64,000 nucleotides of DNA from Delphinapterus leucas (GCF_002288925.2 NW_022098043.1:8454761-8518760), one strand, 5' to 3'. Numbered from the stretch's first letter, positions 35,469 through 46,075 are shown. Translations and numbers: made by a program. Notes: generated by a model not told the origin, from the letters alone.

Positions 35469-35762
35469 GGGCTTCCCTGGTGGCGCAGTGGTTGAGAATC
35501 TGCCTGCCAACTCAGGGGACAGGGGTTCGAGCCCTGGTCTGGGAAGATCCCACGTGCCGTGGAGCAACTAGGCCCGTGAGCCACAACTACTGAGCCTGCG
35601 CGTCTGGAGCTTGTGCTCCGCAACAAGAGAGGCCGCGACAGTGAGAGGCCCGCGCACCGCAATGAAGAGTGGCCCCCGCTCGCTGCAACTAGAGAAAGCC
35701 CTCGCACAGAAACGAAGACCCAACACAGCCCCCAAAATTAATTAATTAATTAATTTTTTTAA
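35469..35762 (+). mobile_element. CHR-type SINE, long-form relative, with perfect target-site duplication
   Basis: Head 'gggcttccctggtggcgcag', end 'aacacagcccccaaaattaa' followed by (ttaa)n. It is flanked by the exact 15-base repeat aaactcacaaagata (35,454-35,468 and 35,763-35,777). Confidence 0.95.
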
Positions 35763-35777
35763 AAACTCACAAAGATA

Positions 35778-36173
35778 ATAATAGGAAGTCCCAGGATGAT
35801 TGACAGCTGTACCTGATGGAAATCTATGCCAGTCTGAGTCTCCCTCTAATTCAGAAGGGATATCCTGACAGGCTCCTAGACCCTAAGGAACTTCACTGAA
35901 GTTGAGATGCTGTATATTCAGTATCCTGTCATTCGGGTGTGTCAATTACTCAAATCAAACACGATCTCAGTGGGATACCAGCCCATTTCATTTCTGGTGA
36001 CTCCAAAGTAGATCAGCCCATGCTCTGAGATCTCATCACCTCACCCACCAGCTATTGCCAGGATGACCCCCCACTCATTTTGCTCCTGATAATTGCCTGC
36101 TGCCTCCTGGCTGTGCCACCCTGGGCATCCCTCAACCCCACTGAAATAATTTCACCTGTTTCATTCCTCCCTC
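35778..36173. other. Non-coding stretch, nothing recognised
   Basis: No exon and no named repeat. Confidence 0.45.
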
Positions 36174-36953
36174 TTGTGAAAGGAAAATCAAAATGGAGTT
36201 GGTACTGGTAAGAGAGCTCTCTAAAATGGAAAAGGGAGGGAGGCCATTGAGGAAGGATGACCCAGGTACATCTCAGCCTGGATGGAATCTGACCTTTTGA
36301 CTGCTTATTATCCTAACAGAACATCTGGCAAAAACTCAAGATACTGATTGGACCTTACCCTAAAATGACCCATGGTAGCCATCCCTTAAGCACAAATATT
36401 TCCTTTCTTGTATCAGAGTACAGCTTCATGGCTTTTGCCTTTATAAGCCCCTGACTCCTTTTCTTCCCCAGAACACTCTTTCCACTTTACCGGAATCTGT
36501 GTCTCCTGACTTGCAATTCTATTCTTTTTTTTTTTTTTTAATTTACTTTTGGCTGCGTTGGGTCTTCGTTGCTGCGCGAGGGCTTTCTCTAGTTGCGGCG
36601 AGCGGGGGCTACTCTTCGCTGCGGTGCGCAGGCTTCTCATTGCAGTGGCTTCTCTTGTTGCAGAGCACAGGCTCTAGGCACACGGGCTTCAGTAGTTGTG
36701 GCATGAGGGCTCAGTAGTTGTGGCTCATGGGCTCTAGACAGCAGGCTCAGTAGTTGTGGCACACAGCCTTAGTTGCTCTGCGGCATGTGGGATCTTCCCG
36801 GACCAGGGCTTGAACCCGTGTCCCCTGCATTGGCAGGAGGATTCTTAACCACTGCTCCACCAGGGAAGCCCCTAACTTGCAGTTCTTAAGACCCCAAATA
36901 CACTCTTTTCTTATTTGCAGCCTTCTGTGGTTTTCTGGTTGATACTCCACGTT
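36174..36953 (+). mobile_element. Probable solo retroviral LTR with nested SINE
   Basis: Starts near 'tgtgaaaggaaaatcaaaat'. It has a TATA-like tttataagcc at 36,441-36,450 and 'cccctgactccttttcttcc' downstream, then resumes after the SINE with 'taagaccccaaatacactct' and a G/T-rich end 'ggttttctggttgata'. This U3-R-U5-like layout without adjoining gag/pol suggests a solo LTR. Terminal bases and target-site duplication are not certain. Confidence 0.5.
36524..36871 (-). mobile_element. CHR-type SINE, long (CHR-1-like) form
   Basis: T-run, 'ggctgcgttgggtcttcgtt', repeated 'cagtagttgtggc' units, end 'ccaccagggaagccc'. It is flanked by gacttgcaattct and taacttgcagttct, an imperfect duplication. 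It is inserted in the probable LTR. Confidence 0.93.
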
Positions 36954-37811
36954 AAGACAATGAGTTCTGACTTTCCACATGCCGTGAACCAGCGTATGAG
37001 TTCACCAACCCAGGCGACATTAGACTCACAGAGCTGCCCAGATTAGCACAGTGAATTACAGAACCTTGGGCTAGGGCATCCAGAGTAATAAGTTCAACCT
37101 GACACAACATTTTACTCTTGGTGGAGGAGCTTCAACATCTTTTCTCACAATTTCTCCCCAGATTTTTTTATAATACGAATTAGCAAATTCTTTTGATTCT
37201 TTCTGGGATAACCCTTCTATTTCTTACTCTAGAAATTCTAAACTAGAGCTTGCTGTTTAGTCATGCATGCATTTGCTCACTTAAGTGCCTACCTTGTGCC
37301 AGGCATTGTTCTAGGCACTGGAGGAAGAACAGTGTTCGAGACAAAGTGTCTGCCCTCAAGGAACTCACATTCTATTAGGGGAGAACAGAAGAAATAAACA
37401 AATCTGACATATAATATGATGCGTGGTCCTGGGTATGATAAATACCTCCCTCTTTAACCAAATGCCGTCAAAACAATCATCTCATCATGAGGTCTTTCTA
37501 TTCCTCATCCCTCTTAAGTTGTTGTACGTCAGCAAGCACCCAGCACGCCAAGCTTTGCCCTTGTGAGCAGGTGGCTGTTTAATGACTATGGGTACCATGG
37601 GCAGCTGGCGTTCGAAAATCATGGCCCCGTCTGTGCCCGTTAACCTATCCCAGGGCCTATTGCTTACAACCTTCTTTCTGGTGCCAATTTCTATATGAAA
37701 TAAAGGTTTTTGTTTGCAAGCACATTGAACGGTTACAGAAACCTACTCTGGTTAACCAAAGTCAAAAAGGAATTTGGTGAAAGGAAACTGGATGACTCAT
37801 GAACTAGAAGA
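36954..37811. other. Non-coding stretch with an ancient repeat fragment
   Basis: The part 37,265-37,420 ('gcctaccttgtgccaggcat', 'tgccctcaaggaactcacat') is another piece of the unnamed repeat at 27,955-29,585. The rest has a possible poly(A)-like end at 37,698 ('atgaaataaaggtttttgtt') but no recognised gene. Confidence 0.45.
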
Positions 37812-37889
37812 GCTCAGGGCGGAGTCAAGATGGCATACCAGGAGGACGTGGAATTCGCGTCTCTGCACAGCTAGGGTACCTACCAGGCA

Positions 37890-38760
37890 CCCGTGGGGGA
37901 CCACGGACACCTAAGGGGTCAGAAGGAACCCCCAGCGACCTGGTACGATGTGAGCGCGGGGGGGAGGGAGGGAGGAGGAGAAGTGGAGGCAGGAGAGGAC
38001 TGGCACCCCTTAGGGGCGGCGCGGGGGAGGGGAAGGAATCTCAGGCCCGAAGCGGGAAACTGGGAGGGCAGAGGATCAAACGGGAGCTTGGCCAGGTTTC
38101 CCCTGCCTACTTGGGCCCCGGGGAGCCTGCTGAGATCCCGGGCCTGATCCTCTGCCCACCAAGGCCCCCTCCAGCCGCGCGGGTCCTGAGGGAGTGGGAG
38201 GGAGGGAAGGGGGAGCAAAAGTAAAGGCTGGACCTCCAGGATCGGCACCCCTGAGGGGTGGCTGGAGGAGGGGAGGAGTTCCTACACCCACTTGGACCCA
38301 CTCATGACTAGGGGTCCAGCGGGGACGGGGAGACCCTGGGGGTGGACCGTGCCAGGGTGGGGGGCGGAGGAACGGAAGGGGAGGTGGCCAGCGCTTTCCC
38401 TGTGCACTTTGGGAAATCCTCTGCCCTTGGAGCCTCCCTCTTGCCGCGCAGAGCCCAAGCCCCGCCCCTACACCCCGCCCCCAGGGCCCACCTCTACACT
38501 GGGAGACCCCCTCCAACGCGCTGAGTCTAAACTCCACCCACGCCCCCTCACCCAGGGCCTTAGCTCCCAACTCCGGAACTCCACACTCCGGAGGCCCTCC
38601 TTTGGAGGTGCGGCCTCTCCCCTTCTGCACAGGCGCTAAGTAGGGCCCGGGCCCTGCCCCACGCCTGAACATCACCCCTCGACCGGCCTAGGTCCCACCT
38701 CACCCTAAACCCCACCCCTGCCTAAGTTCCTGCCCCGCCTAAACTCCACCCACCATGGTC
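37890..38760 (+). promoter_or_regulatory. CpG-rich L1 5' UTR (internal promoter region)
   Basis: High GC with many CG dinucleotides, in strong contrast to the A-rich surroundings. In L1 elements the 5' UTR houses the RNA polymerase II promoter. Long open frames on both strands here (for example 38,076-38,675 on the - strand) come from base composition, not from genes. Confidence 0.6.
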
Positions 38761-39394
38761 AAGGCTTTTTTTTTTTTTTTTCTGTTGTGGTTTTATTTTA
38801 CCTTATTGCAGTTGCTTCAATTATATTTTTTATCTTTCTAATTTTATTTTGTTTTTCATTCTTTGTTATTGTATCGCTCTTTTTTTTTTTTTTTTTTTTT
38901 GCCATGCCACACGGCTTGTGGGATCTTGGGTCCCAGGCCAGAGGTCAGGCTCAAGCTCCTCTGGTGGGAGCTCCAAGTCCAAACTGCTGGACTAACAGAG
39001 AACCTCAGACCCCAGGGAGTATTAATCAGAATGAGGCCTCCCAGACGTCCTCACCTCAGCACCAAGACCCAGCTCTATCCAACTGCCTGCAAACTCTAGT
39101 GCTGGATGCCTCAGGCCAAACAACCAGTAAGACAGGAATACAGCCCCACCCATCAAAAAAAAAAAAATGTTACAGACAAAGGAGCAAGGTAAAAACTTAC
39201 AAGATCAAATAAATGAACATGAAATAGGCAACCTACCTGAAAAAGAATTCCAAGTAATGATAGTAAAGATGATCCAAAATCTCAGAAATAGAATGGAGAA
39301 AATAAAAGAAACATTCAACAAGGATCTAGAAGAACTAAAGAGCAAACAAACAGGGATGAACAACACAATAACTGAAATTAAAAATACTCTAGAT

Positions 39395-39604
39395 GGGCTT
39401 CCCTGGTGGCACAGTGGTTGAGAGTCCGCCTGCCGATGCAGGGGACGCAGGTTCGTGCCCCGGTCCGGGAGGATCCCACATGCTGCGGAGCGGCTGGGCC
39501 CGTGAGCCATGGCCGCTGAGCCTGCGCGTCTGGAGCCTGTGCTCCACAACGGGAGAGGCCACAACAGTGAGAGGCCCGCGTACCGCAAAAAAAAAAAAAA
39601 AAAA
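39395..39604 (+). mobile_element. CHR-type SINE, short form, inside L1 ORF1
   Basis: Head 'gggcttccctggtggcacag', end 'gaggcccgcgtaccgc' and a pure A tail of about 19 bases. Host text runs 'actctaga' into it and resumes with 'accctaga', so a short duplication is likely. The long clean A tail suggests a recent insertion. Confidence 0.93.
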
Positions 39605-40775
39605 CCCTAGAAGGAATCAATAGCAGAATAACTGAGGCAGAAAAACAGATAAGTGAGCTGGAAGGGAAAGTGGTAGAAATAACTTTCAGGGAGCAGAAAA
39701 AAGAATGAAAAGAATTGAGGACAGTCTCAGAGACCTCTGGGACAACATTAAATGCACAACATTCAAATTATAGGGGTCCCAGAAGAAGAGAAAAGAAAGT
39801 GTCTGAGAAAATATTTGAAGAGATTATAGTCGAAAACTTCCCTAACATGGGAAAGGAAATAGTTAATCAAGTCCAGGAAGTGCAGAGAGTCCCATACAGG
39901 ATAAACCCTAAGAGAAACACGCCAAGACACGTATTAATCAAACTATCAAAAAATTAAATACAAAGAAAAAATATTAAAAGCAGCAAGGGAAAAACAACAA
40001 ATAACATACAAGGGAATCCCCAGAAGGTTAACAGCTGCTCTTTCAGCAGAAACTCTGCAAGCCAGAAGGGACTGGCAGGACATATTTAAAGTGATGAAAG
40101 GGAAAAACCTACAACCAAGATTACTGTACCCAGCAAGGATCTCATTCAGATTCGATGGAGAAATCAAAAGCTTTACAAAGCTACGAGAATTCAGCACCAC
40201 CAAACCAGCTTTACAACAAATGCTAAAGGAACTTCTCTAAGTGGGAAACACAAGAGAAGAAAAAGACCCATAAAAAGAAACCCAAATCGATCAAGAAAAT
40301 GGTAATAGGAATATACATATCAATAACCACCTTGAATGTAAATGGATTAAATGCTCCAACCAAGAGACACAGACTGGCTGAATGGATACAAAAATAAGAC
40401 CCTTATATATGCTGTCTACAGGAGACCCACTTCAGACCTAGGGACACATACAGACTGAAAGTGAAGGGATGGAAAAAGATATTCCATGCAAATGGAAATC
40501 ACAAGAAAGCTGGAGTAGCAATACTCATATCAGATAAAATAGACTTTAAAATAAAGAATGTTACAAGAGATAAGGAAGGACACTACATAATGATCAACGG
40601 ATCAATCCAAGAAGAAGATATAACAATTATAAATATATATGCACCCAACATAGGAGCACCTCAATACATAAGACAAATGCTAACAGCCATAAAAGGAGAA
40701 ATCGACAGTAACACAATAATAGAGAGAGACTTTAACACCCCACTTACACCAATAGACAGATTATCCTGCTTTGGG

Positions 40776-41405
40776 TAGTATAGTCATTTTCACAATGTTG
40801 ATTCTTTCAATCCAAGAATACGGTATACCTCTCCATCTGTTTGTATCATCCTTAATTTCTTTCATCAGTGTCTTATAGTTTTCTGCATACAGGTCTTCTG
40901 TCTCCTTAGGTAGGTTTATTCCTAGATATTTTATTCTTTCTGTTGCAATGGTAAATGGGAGTGTTTCCTTAATTTCTCTTTCAGATTTTTCATCATTAGT
41001 GTATAGGAATGCCAGAGATTTCTGTGCATTAATTTTGTATCCTGCAACTTTACCAATCATTGATTAGCTCTAGTAGTTTTCTGGTAGCATCTTTAGGATT
41101 CTCTGTGTATAGTATCATGTCATCTGCAAACAGTGACAGCTTTACTTCGTCTTTTCTGATTTGGATTCTTTTTATTTCTTTTTCTTCTCTGATTGCTGTG
41201 GCTAAAACTTCCAAAACAATGTTGAGTAATAGTGGTGAGAGTGGGCAACCTTGTCTTGTTCCTGATCTTAGTGGAAATGGTTTCAGTTTTTCACCATTGA
41301 GAACGATATTGGCTGTAGGTTTGTCATATCTGGCCTTTATTATGTTGAGGTAAGTTCCCTCTATGCATGCTTTCTGGAGGGTTTTTATCATAAATTGGTA
41401 TTGCA
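40776..41405 (-). mobile_element. L1 ORF2 reverse-transcriptase segment, inverted relative to the left part
   Basis: On the - strand, frames at 41,050-41,424 and 40,761-41,060 give the RT core ([10 protein letters not shown], then F-A-D-D-M-I at about 41,110-41,127) and the following region (K-Y-L-G-I-N-L). It has few disruptions, comparable in age to the left-hand L1. No A tail, 3' UTR or target-site duplication is present at either end, so it is not a simple second insertion. Confidence 0.88.
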
Positions 41406-41416
41406 TTTTGTGGGAC

Positions 41417-41785
41417 CTCGACATTTCTGATCACGACAGAGTCGGGTCCTCTCCTCCATCCCACGAACCTCCAGCCAAGCTTTGAAGCCCGGCCTCAGTG
41501 TTCTGACCCGACGATGGGGACAGCAGCGCTCTCTGGGGGCCAAGTTGGACCAGGAGGCTACTGTCTCCCCGACCCAGGCCCTAAGATGACATCAAAAGGA
41601 TGGAAGTTTCCAGTTCATGCCGGAATGTGGGTTTTCCAGCTGAGTCAGATGGAGCCTGTTTCTATGGCAGCCACGCTCCACTACTCGAGGGTTTGGGGAG
41701 ACAGAATTCTTAACTGGGAGTATTTTCGCTACCTGTCAAACAAGCAGGAGCCTGCCCAGGAAAGAACAATAAAGAAAAAACCCTA
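41417..41785 (+). other. Unassigned stretch ending in a polyadenylation-like signal
   Basis: Moderately GC-rich sequence with a 90-residue open frame (41,514-41,786) and an aataaa-like end at 41,768-41,773 followed by an A-rich run. It could be an LTR, a retrocopy, or L1-linked sequence. The frame shows no recognisable domain, so I do not call it a gene. Confidence 0.3.
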
Positions 41786-42326
41786 AGCCCAGCTGGCTGA
41801 GCGCCCAGGCTTTGGATTCTAGGTTCTTGGACAAATGGCCCCCTGCTATGGAGTCAAGTTGCCATTACCACTCTCTGTCTGGGTAACACAGGGGCTGGTT
41901 GAGGGGCAGGAAGGGGAGTCGGGGCCATGCTGAAGGAGCTAGCGTCATGGAAACAGGACAGACTTGCCCTTGGTGCTCCCTGGCCAAGGGAGCTGAGAAC
42001 TTAAGTTTCTCAGCCTCTCTAGGCTGCATCAATAAAATGAGAATGAGAAAAAGACACCAAGAATGAAGAGCGCCTAGCACAGCCAAGACATATAGCTCCT
42101 CGGTGGGACCAAGCACGGTGATTTGGGGAAAGGAGGAGGGGAGGGGAAGGGCGGAGAGAAGAAAGCCCACAGATCGACCCCACCTTCCCCAAACTGCCTG
42201 GAAGCAGAGCCCACAGGCCCCAGGCTGGCCCCTCCCCTGGAGACTTGGCCAAAGTGTCAGACCAGGAAGTATCATTCCGTCACTGGGCATTCAGGGGTTA
42301 ATGAGGGGGAGTGGACAGGACCCTGG
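41786..42326. other. Region upstream of PLA2G2E
   Basis: No repeat recognised. It is the proximal upstream region of PLA2G2E and likely contains its regulatory elements, although no specific site can be defended apart from the TATA-like box. Confidence 0.4.
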
Positions 42327-42333
42327 TATTTAA
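42327..42333 (+). promoter_or_regulatory. PLA2G2E: TATA-like box of PLA2G2E
   Basis: A tatttaa sequence lies about 104 bases upstream of the start codon. That would place transcription start near 42,355-42,360 and leave a 5' UTR of about 70-75 bases if no non-coding exon exists. Inferred from position only. Confidence 0.4.
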
Positions 42334-42430
42334 CTAATGCGGAGAGGCCTTGAGATCAGAGGCACCCCTGCTGACTTCCTTCTCCTGCAGCCCAGCTTCT
42401 CTACTCCCTGCACCCTCCCCTCCCAGCAGA

Positions 42431-45400
42431 ATGAAGCTTCCCCCTCTTCTGACCTTACTTTGCCTCATGGGTAAGTAACCTTCCTGCCTTTACCCCTCCC
42501 CTGCCCCAGCTAGGAATCCCCAACTCCCTGGAAGCCCCTGAGCTGGGCCCTGAGGAGGGTGTGATTGGACATCCTGAGGAGGCCAGTTCTTCCGGAGCCA
42601 TCACTAGTCAGTGGAGAGGGGGGAGAGGGGAAGACAGCAGCCCGGATGGCCCGGTGGGGCGGGGGAGAGGGCCTGGCAGGGATCCCAGACAGCACACGAG
42701 CTCCTGCCACCCCCGCTCCATCCCTCACTTAAGTTTCCATTTTTGGCTCTAACCTGCCCGGGTCAGCAGCCCCCCATTGCTGCATCATCAGGACCTAGAG
42801 GAATTTGGGGAAGTCCAGGTGGTTTGGAAGCTTATCCAGTGACATCTGATGGGACTTGACAGGGACAGAGTTCCTGCGGGGATGGGGCTGACACCTGGGG
42901 AGGCGATCAGAAAGGGTAGGGACCCGGGAGGATGAGTGGGCGGTATTCTGGGAGATGGTGGAAGGAGAGCGGGGTGGGGGGTGGGGGGTCACGTGTGCTG
43001 ACACGAGCGGGTGAGGACTAGGGGATCAAGGTGCGATGATGTCATGGGGGTATTATTACTGCTTAGCATTGCTATTATTGGGAATGAGGTGCTTAGGGAG
43101 GTGAGGTTACCTAGACAATCAGAGAGATGTCTGGACTCAGATTTGGGGGCACATCAGGGGCAGCTGGCTGCAGAGGGTGGGGCCCTGAGGGATCTGACCT
43201 CCTCCACCCTCCCTCCCAGCAGTGGCCCTGGCTGTCGGGAACCTGGTCCAGTTCGGGGTGATGACTGAGAGAATGAAAGGGCAGCCTGCACTGCAGTACA
43301 TTGACTATGGCTGCTACTGTGGTTTCGGCGGCTCCCACGGGCCAGTGGACCAGACAGACTGGTGAGCAGGTGGCCCAGCAGGTAGAGCACCTCGCTGGAG
43401 GATGGAGAGGCCGGGGGAGCATCCTGGGAGGAGGGAGGGGCTGGGGGCACCTAGAAAGTTGGGGCCGACCTCCACTTTGAGCCCCTTTGGGCACTGAGCC
43501 CCCCAGGCAGCCCCTGGTTCTGCCCAGCCTGGCTCACAGGCCCCTCCAAGCCAACCATGACCCTTATAGGTGCTGCCACGCCCATGACTGCTGCTATGGG
43601 AGTCTGGAGAAGCTGGGCTGTGAACCCATATTGGAAATGTATCTTTTCTCTGCCAGCAGGCACAGCATCTTCTGTGGTAAGCAAACAGCCTTAGACTCCC
43701 CCAGACACCAGGTTGGGGGAGAGCTTCAGCTAGGAACCCTCTCGTGATGGAGACCCTTGAGCCTGGTCACCTGGGCTGGGGCGGGCGTGGGATCTTCCAT
43801 CATCACGGAAGTGGGGAGAGACCTGTCCATCTACCCAGATGCTCCTGTGGCACCCAGCCTAGAGAGCACGTGACCCATCAGCTCCTGCCCTGACCCCAGG
43901 CACTTTCCCTAGCCAGAGCCCTCCCAGCTCCGGCCTCTGGGGAGAGGAGCCAGAGGCGGTAGAGCTGAGCCCCAGGGCAGCTGTACCCACACAGCCCTCC
44001 CCAGGGCCTGGGTGGCAGCTAGAGGCAAGGTTCCCAGGACAGAGCCTTGAGGGCAGAGCCCCAGACAGAGAGAGCTGGAGCTTGGATTTGGGACAGCAGA
44101 CCCTGCTCCCAAAGGCTGAGCGCACCGGTGCTCATCTTTGCCAGGCCCAGTGCCCACTTGGACCAAGTAGCTTTCCTCTGGTCCCCGGCCTGGGGAAGCA
44201 GCCTGCCCCGAGTCAGAGTGCGGAGGGCTCCACGCAGCCCAGCCCCGTGGAGGGAGCTCAGATCAGAGAACCAAACCTTCTTCCTGCCACAAAGCCAGGA
44301 GCAGCCTGGAAGGAGGGCAGGCCCAGCGTGGGGCACAGCAGGCGGGTCTAGGAGGGTCAAAGAAGACTCCGCTCAGATCTCTAAGGTCTGTCCTGGGGGA
44401 GGGGCAGAACAAGGACCAGAACCACTGGAGGCAGATTTGGCTCAGAGATGCCTGTTCCCAGCAAGGCAGCTTTGACAGGTAGTAAGCTCCCCATCCCTGG
44501 GGGTTCATGCAAGGCTAGGAAGCCACCTGTCAGGGACAGCACTGAGAGGATGAGTGAGGGGAGGTGTTAGGTGAAGAGGGACGCCGGGTCGGGGAGTCAC
44601 CTACCCATTGTATGTCTTTGGGCAAGTGACGTAACCCCTCAAAAGCCTCTACTTCCTCATCTACAAAAGGGAGACAATCACTCAGTTCCCTGGCTTAGTC
44701 CAGCTTCTGGTAAGAACCCCCCAAAGGAGCTGACGTGGCTGTTAAGCCCCTTCCAACTCTGACTGCTGCTGAAAGAGCAGGTGAGAGCAGAACCCGGATG
44801 GGGAATGAGGCTGACCTTTGCGAAGCACAGTGAAGAACCTGGATATTTCTGAGCCGGGGGATGTCTTCGTGGGGACAAAAAGGAGCCAGAGCCACTCAGG
44901 GCAGACAGAGGCAGTGGAGGGAAGAGGAGGCTTTGGGGCCCCTGGTGCCTGCAGAGCTGACGTCAGCTCTGCTCCCCAGGCAGGGTGTGGCCACGTGTGG
45001 AAGGGGAGCCCTAAAGTTAATGCTAGGAAGATGGGCTTCGTCCGCTCTGAGGGAGATAGGCACGGCCGAGCAGGCCCCAGTTTCAGTCCCTCTGGGGCAC
45101 GCCGAGGCCATCTGGGGTTGAGCTGCTGTAAGCGTCCCAGCTTTCCTCTCTGGCTGATGGCTGCCTCACTGTCAGTAACGCGTTACATGGGAGAAGGAGT
45201 TGCCTGGAAATGCACCCTCCCTGGGCCGAGGCGGACGACAGTTAGCGAACCAGATGGTCTCCCCATGGGAGAAAGGGCTAAGGGCAGTGGAGTGGGCTTG
45301 GGAAAGGACAGGAGAACAAACTTCCAGGCTTCCCAGCATCCTGGGCCCCAGCAGGCCCTCCGGGACTCTGCCCTTTCTCTCTCCCATCCCTGGAACATCC

Positions 45401-45659
45401 CCCATGAGAATGGGCTGAGAATGGGGCTGAGAACAGGGACCCCAGAGCAGTCCCCTGCATGTCTGAGAGTGGCAGGACCGAGGCGCCCAGGCCCTGACTC
45501 ACCTCGTCCCATCCAGCCGGCAGAACCACCTGCCAACAACAGACCTGCGAGTGTGACAAGAGGGCTGCTCTCTGCTTTCGTGACAACCTGGGCACCTACG
45601 ACCGCAAATATGCCCGTTACCCCAACAAGCTGTGCACCGGACCTACCCCACCCTGCTAA
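42431..45659 (+). CDS. PLA2G2E: Secreted phospholipase A2 group IIE (four coding exons, complete)
   Basis: Encodes a secreted calcium-dependent enzyme that hydrolyses the sn-2 ester of glycerophospholipids, releasing fatty acid and lysophospholipid. Coding exons: 42,431-42,470; 43,223-43,361; 43,570-43,676; 45,517-45,659. Every intron is GT-AG with frame kept, giving 429 bases and 142 residues. Residues 1-19 are a signal peptide (hydrophobic L/P/T-rich core); the mature protein starts at Asn20. The calcium loop is Tyr42-Gly-Cys-Tyr-Cys-Gly-x-Gly-Gly50; the catalytic pair is His65-Asp66 within C-C-H-A-H-D-C-C-Y; the distal catalytic Asp is 109 (C-E-C-D). Mature Cys count is 14, so seven disulfides. 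The C-terminus C-T-G-P-T-P-P-C, the length and the overall sequence match group IIE rather than IIA, IID or V. No disruption is seen. OTUD3 lies tail-to-tail downstream, as in human. Confidence 0.96.
43215..43225 (+). promoter_or_regulatory. PLA2G2E: Tandem NAGNAG splice acceptor of PLA2G2E exon 2
   Basis: The intron 1 end reads cccagcag before tggccctg. Cutting after the second AG (exon from 43,223) gives the 19-residue signal peptide length I recall for the human protein. Cutting after the first AG would insert one Ala in the signal peptide and keep the frame. Both acceptors could be used. Confidence 0.6.
44590..44700 (+). mobile_element. MIR SINE relic in PLA2G2E intron 3
   Basis: MIR-order text: 'ctttgggcaagtgacgtaac', 'ccctcaaaagcctctacttc', 'ctcatctacaaaagggagac'. 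It lies in the 1.8-kb third intron, sense to the gene. Confidence 0.7.
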
Positions 45660-45954
45660 GGCTGTGCTCCGCTTCTTCCCTGCGGCCCCCTGCCCTCCAG
45701 CTGCTGGAGCCCCAGACCTCCGGAACGTTGGCACCAAAGCCCCTCCCTCTGGAAAATTCCTTTCCTGCAAACCCATCCCTCCCTGAGAGCTCCCAGATGA
45801 GGAAGAGCCATGCCCGGGGCCCTTTAGCACCCAGAAGATTCTATAACCCACCCCCTGGGATCTCAGTTCCCTCTTCCGAATATGTGAATGATATTTTCCC
45901 ATAATTCTAATACTGATCCTCAGATTCTATCATTGTAGGGCTTAATTAGTCTAC
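45660..45954 (+). other. PLA2G2E: PLA2G2E 3' UTR, end not resolved
   Basis: Sequence directly after the TAA stop (45,657-45,659). No canonical aataaa was found in the next 300 bases; A/T-rich text near 45,890-45,915 is the likeliest 3'-end zone. The large overlapping frames here (44,818-45,786 on +, 45,183-45,902 on -) are not genes. Confidence 0.4.
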
Positions 45955-46075
45955 AGTTTCATGCATTCATTCGTTTTTTGAGCACCCACCATGTGCCAAC
46001 AATGTGCTAAGTACTGGGACACAGCGTGGGTCTGACACGGATGGCCCCTGTGCACAGTTCTGACATTCTGTCCTT
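45955..46075 (+). repeat. Ancient mammal-wide repeat fragment, unnamed
   Basis: Text 'cattcattcgttttttgagc', 'acccaccatgtgccaacaat', 'gtgctaagtactgggacaca' matches the start of the repeat at 27,955-29,585. Confidence 0.5.

Larger units (their letters stand above)
37812..40775 (+). mobile_element. L1 with GC-rich 5' UTR, ORF1 and start of ORF2; 3' part replaced
   Basis: Begins 'ggcggagtcaagatggcata', the cetacean L1 5' end, followed by a CpG-rich 5' UTR (37,890-38,760) and T-rich text. ORF1 lies at about 39,167-40,240 (coiled-coil-like text, then the RNA-binding part). ORF2 opens near 40,300 with its endonuclease domain (frame 40,461-40,778; residues N-I-Y-A-P-N at about 40,635-40,655). The frame stops at a sharp junction near 40,765-40,776, after which the sequence is L1 ORF2 on the opposite strand. 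ORF1 is split by a SINE (39,395-39,604), so the copy cannot be active. Confidence 0.9.

Noticed and set aside
38076..38675. 199-residue Pro/Gly/Arg-rich frame on the - strand
   Set aside because: It is the reverse of the CpG-rich L1 5' UTR; composition alone keeps the frame open.
44818..45786. 322-residue open frame on the + strand across PLA2G2E intron 3 and exon 4
   Set aside because: It reads exon 4 of PLA2G2E in a different frame from the true protein, crosses the splice acceptor, and shows no domain. Low stop-codon density in GC-rich DNA explains its length.
45183..45902. 239-residue open frame on the - strand opposite PLA2G2E exon 4
   Set aside because: Antisense shadow of a coding exon and GC-rich intron, with no recognisable protein features.
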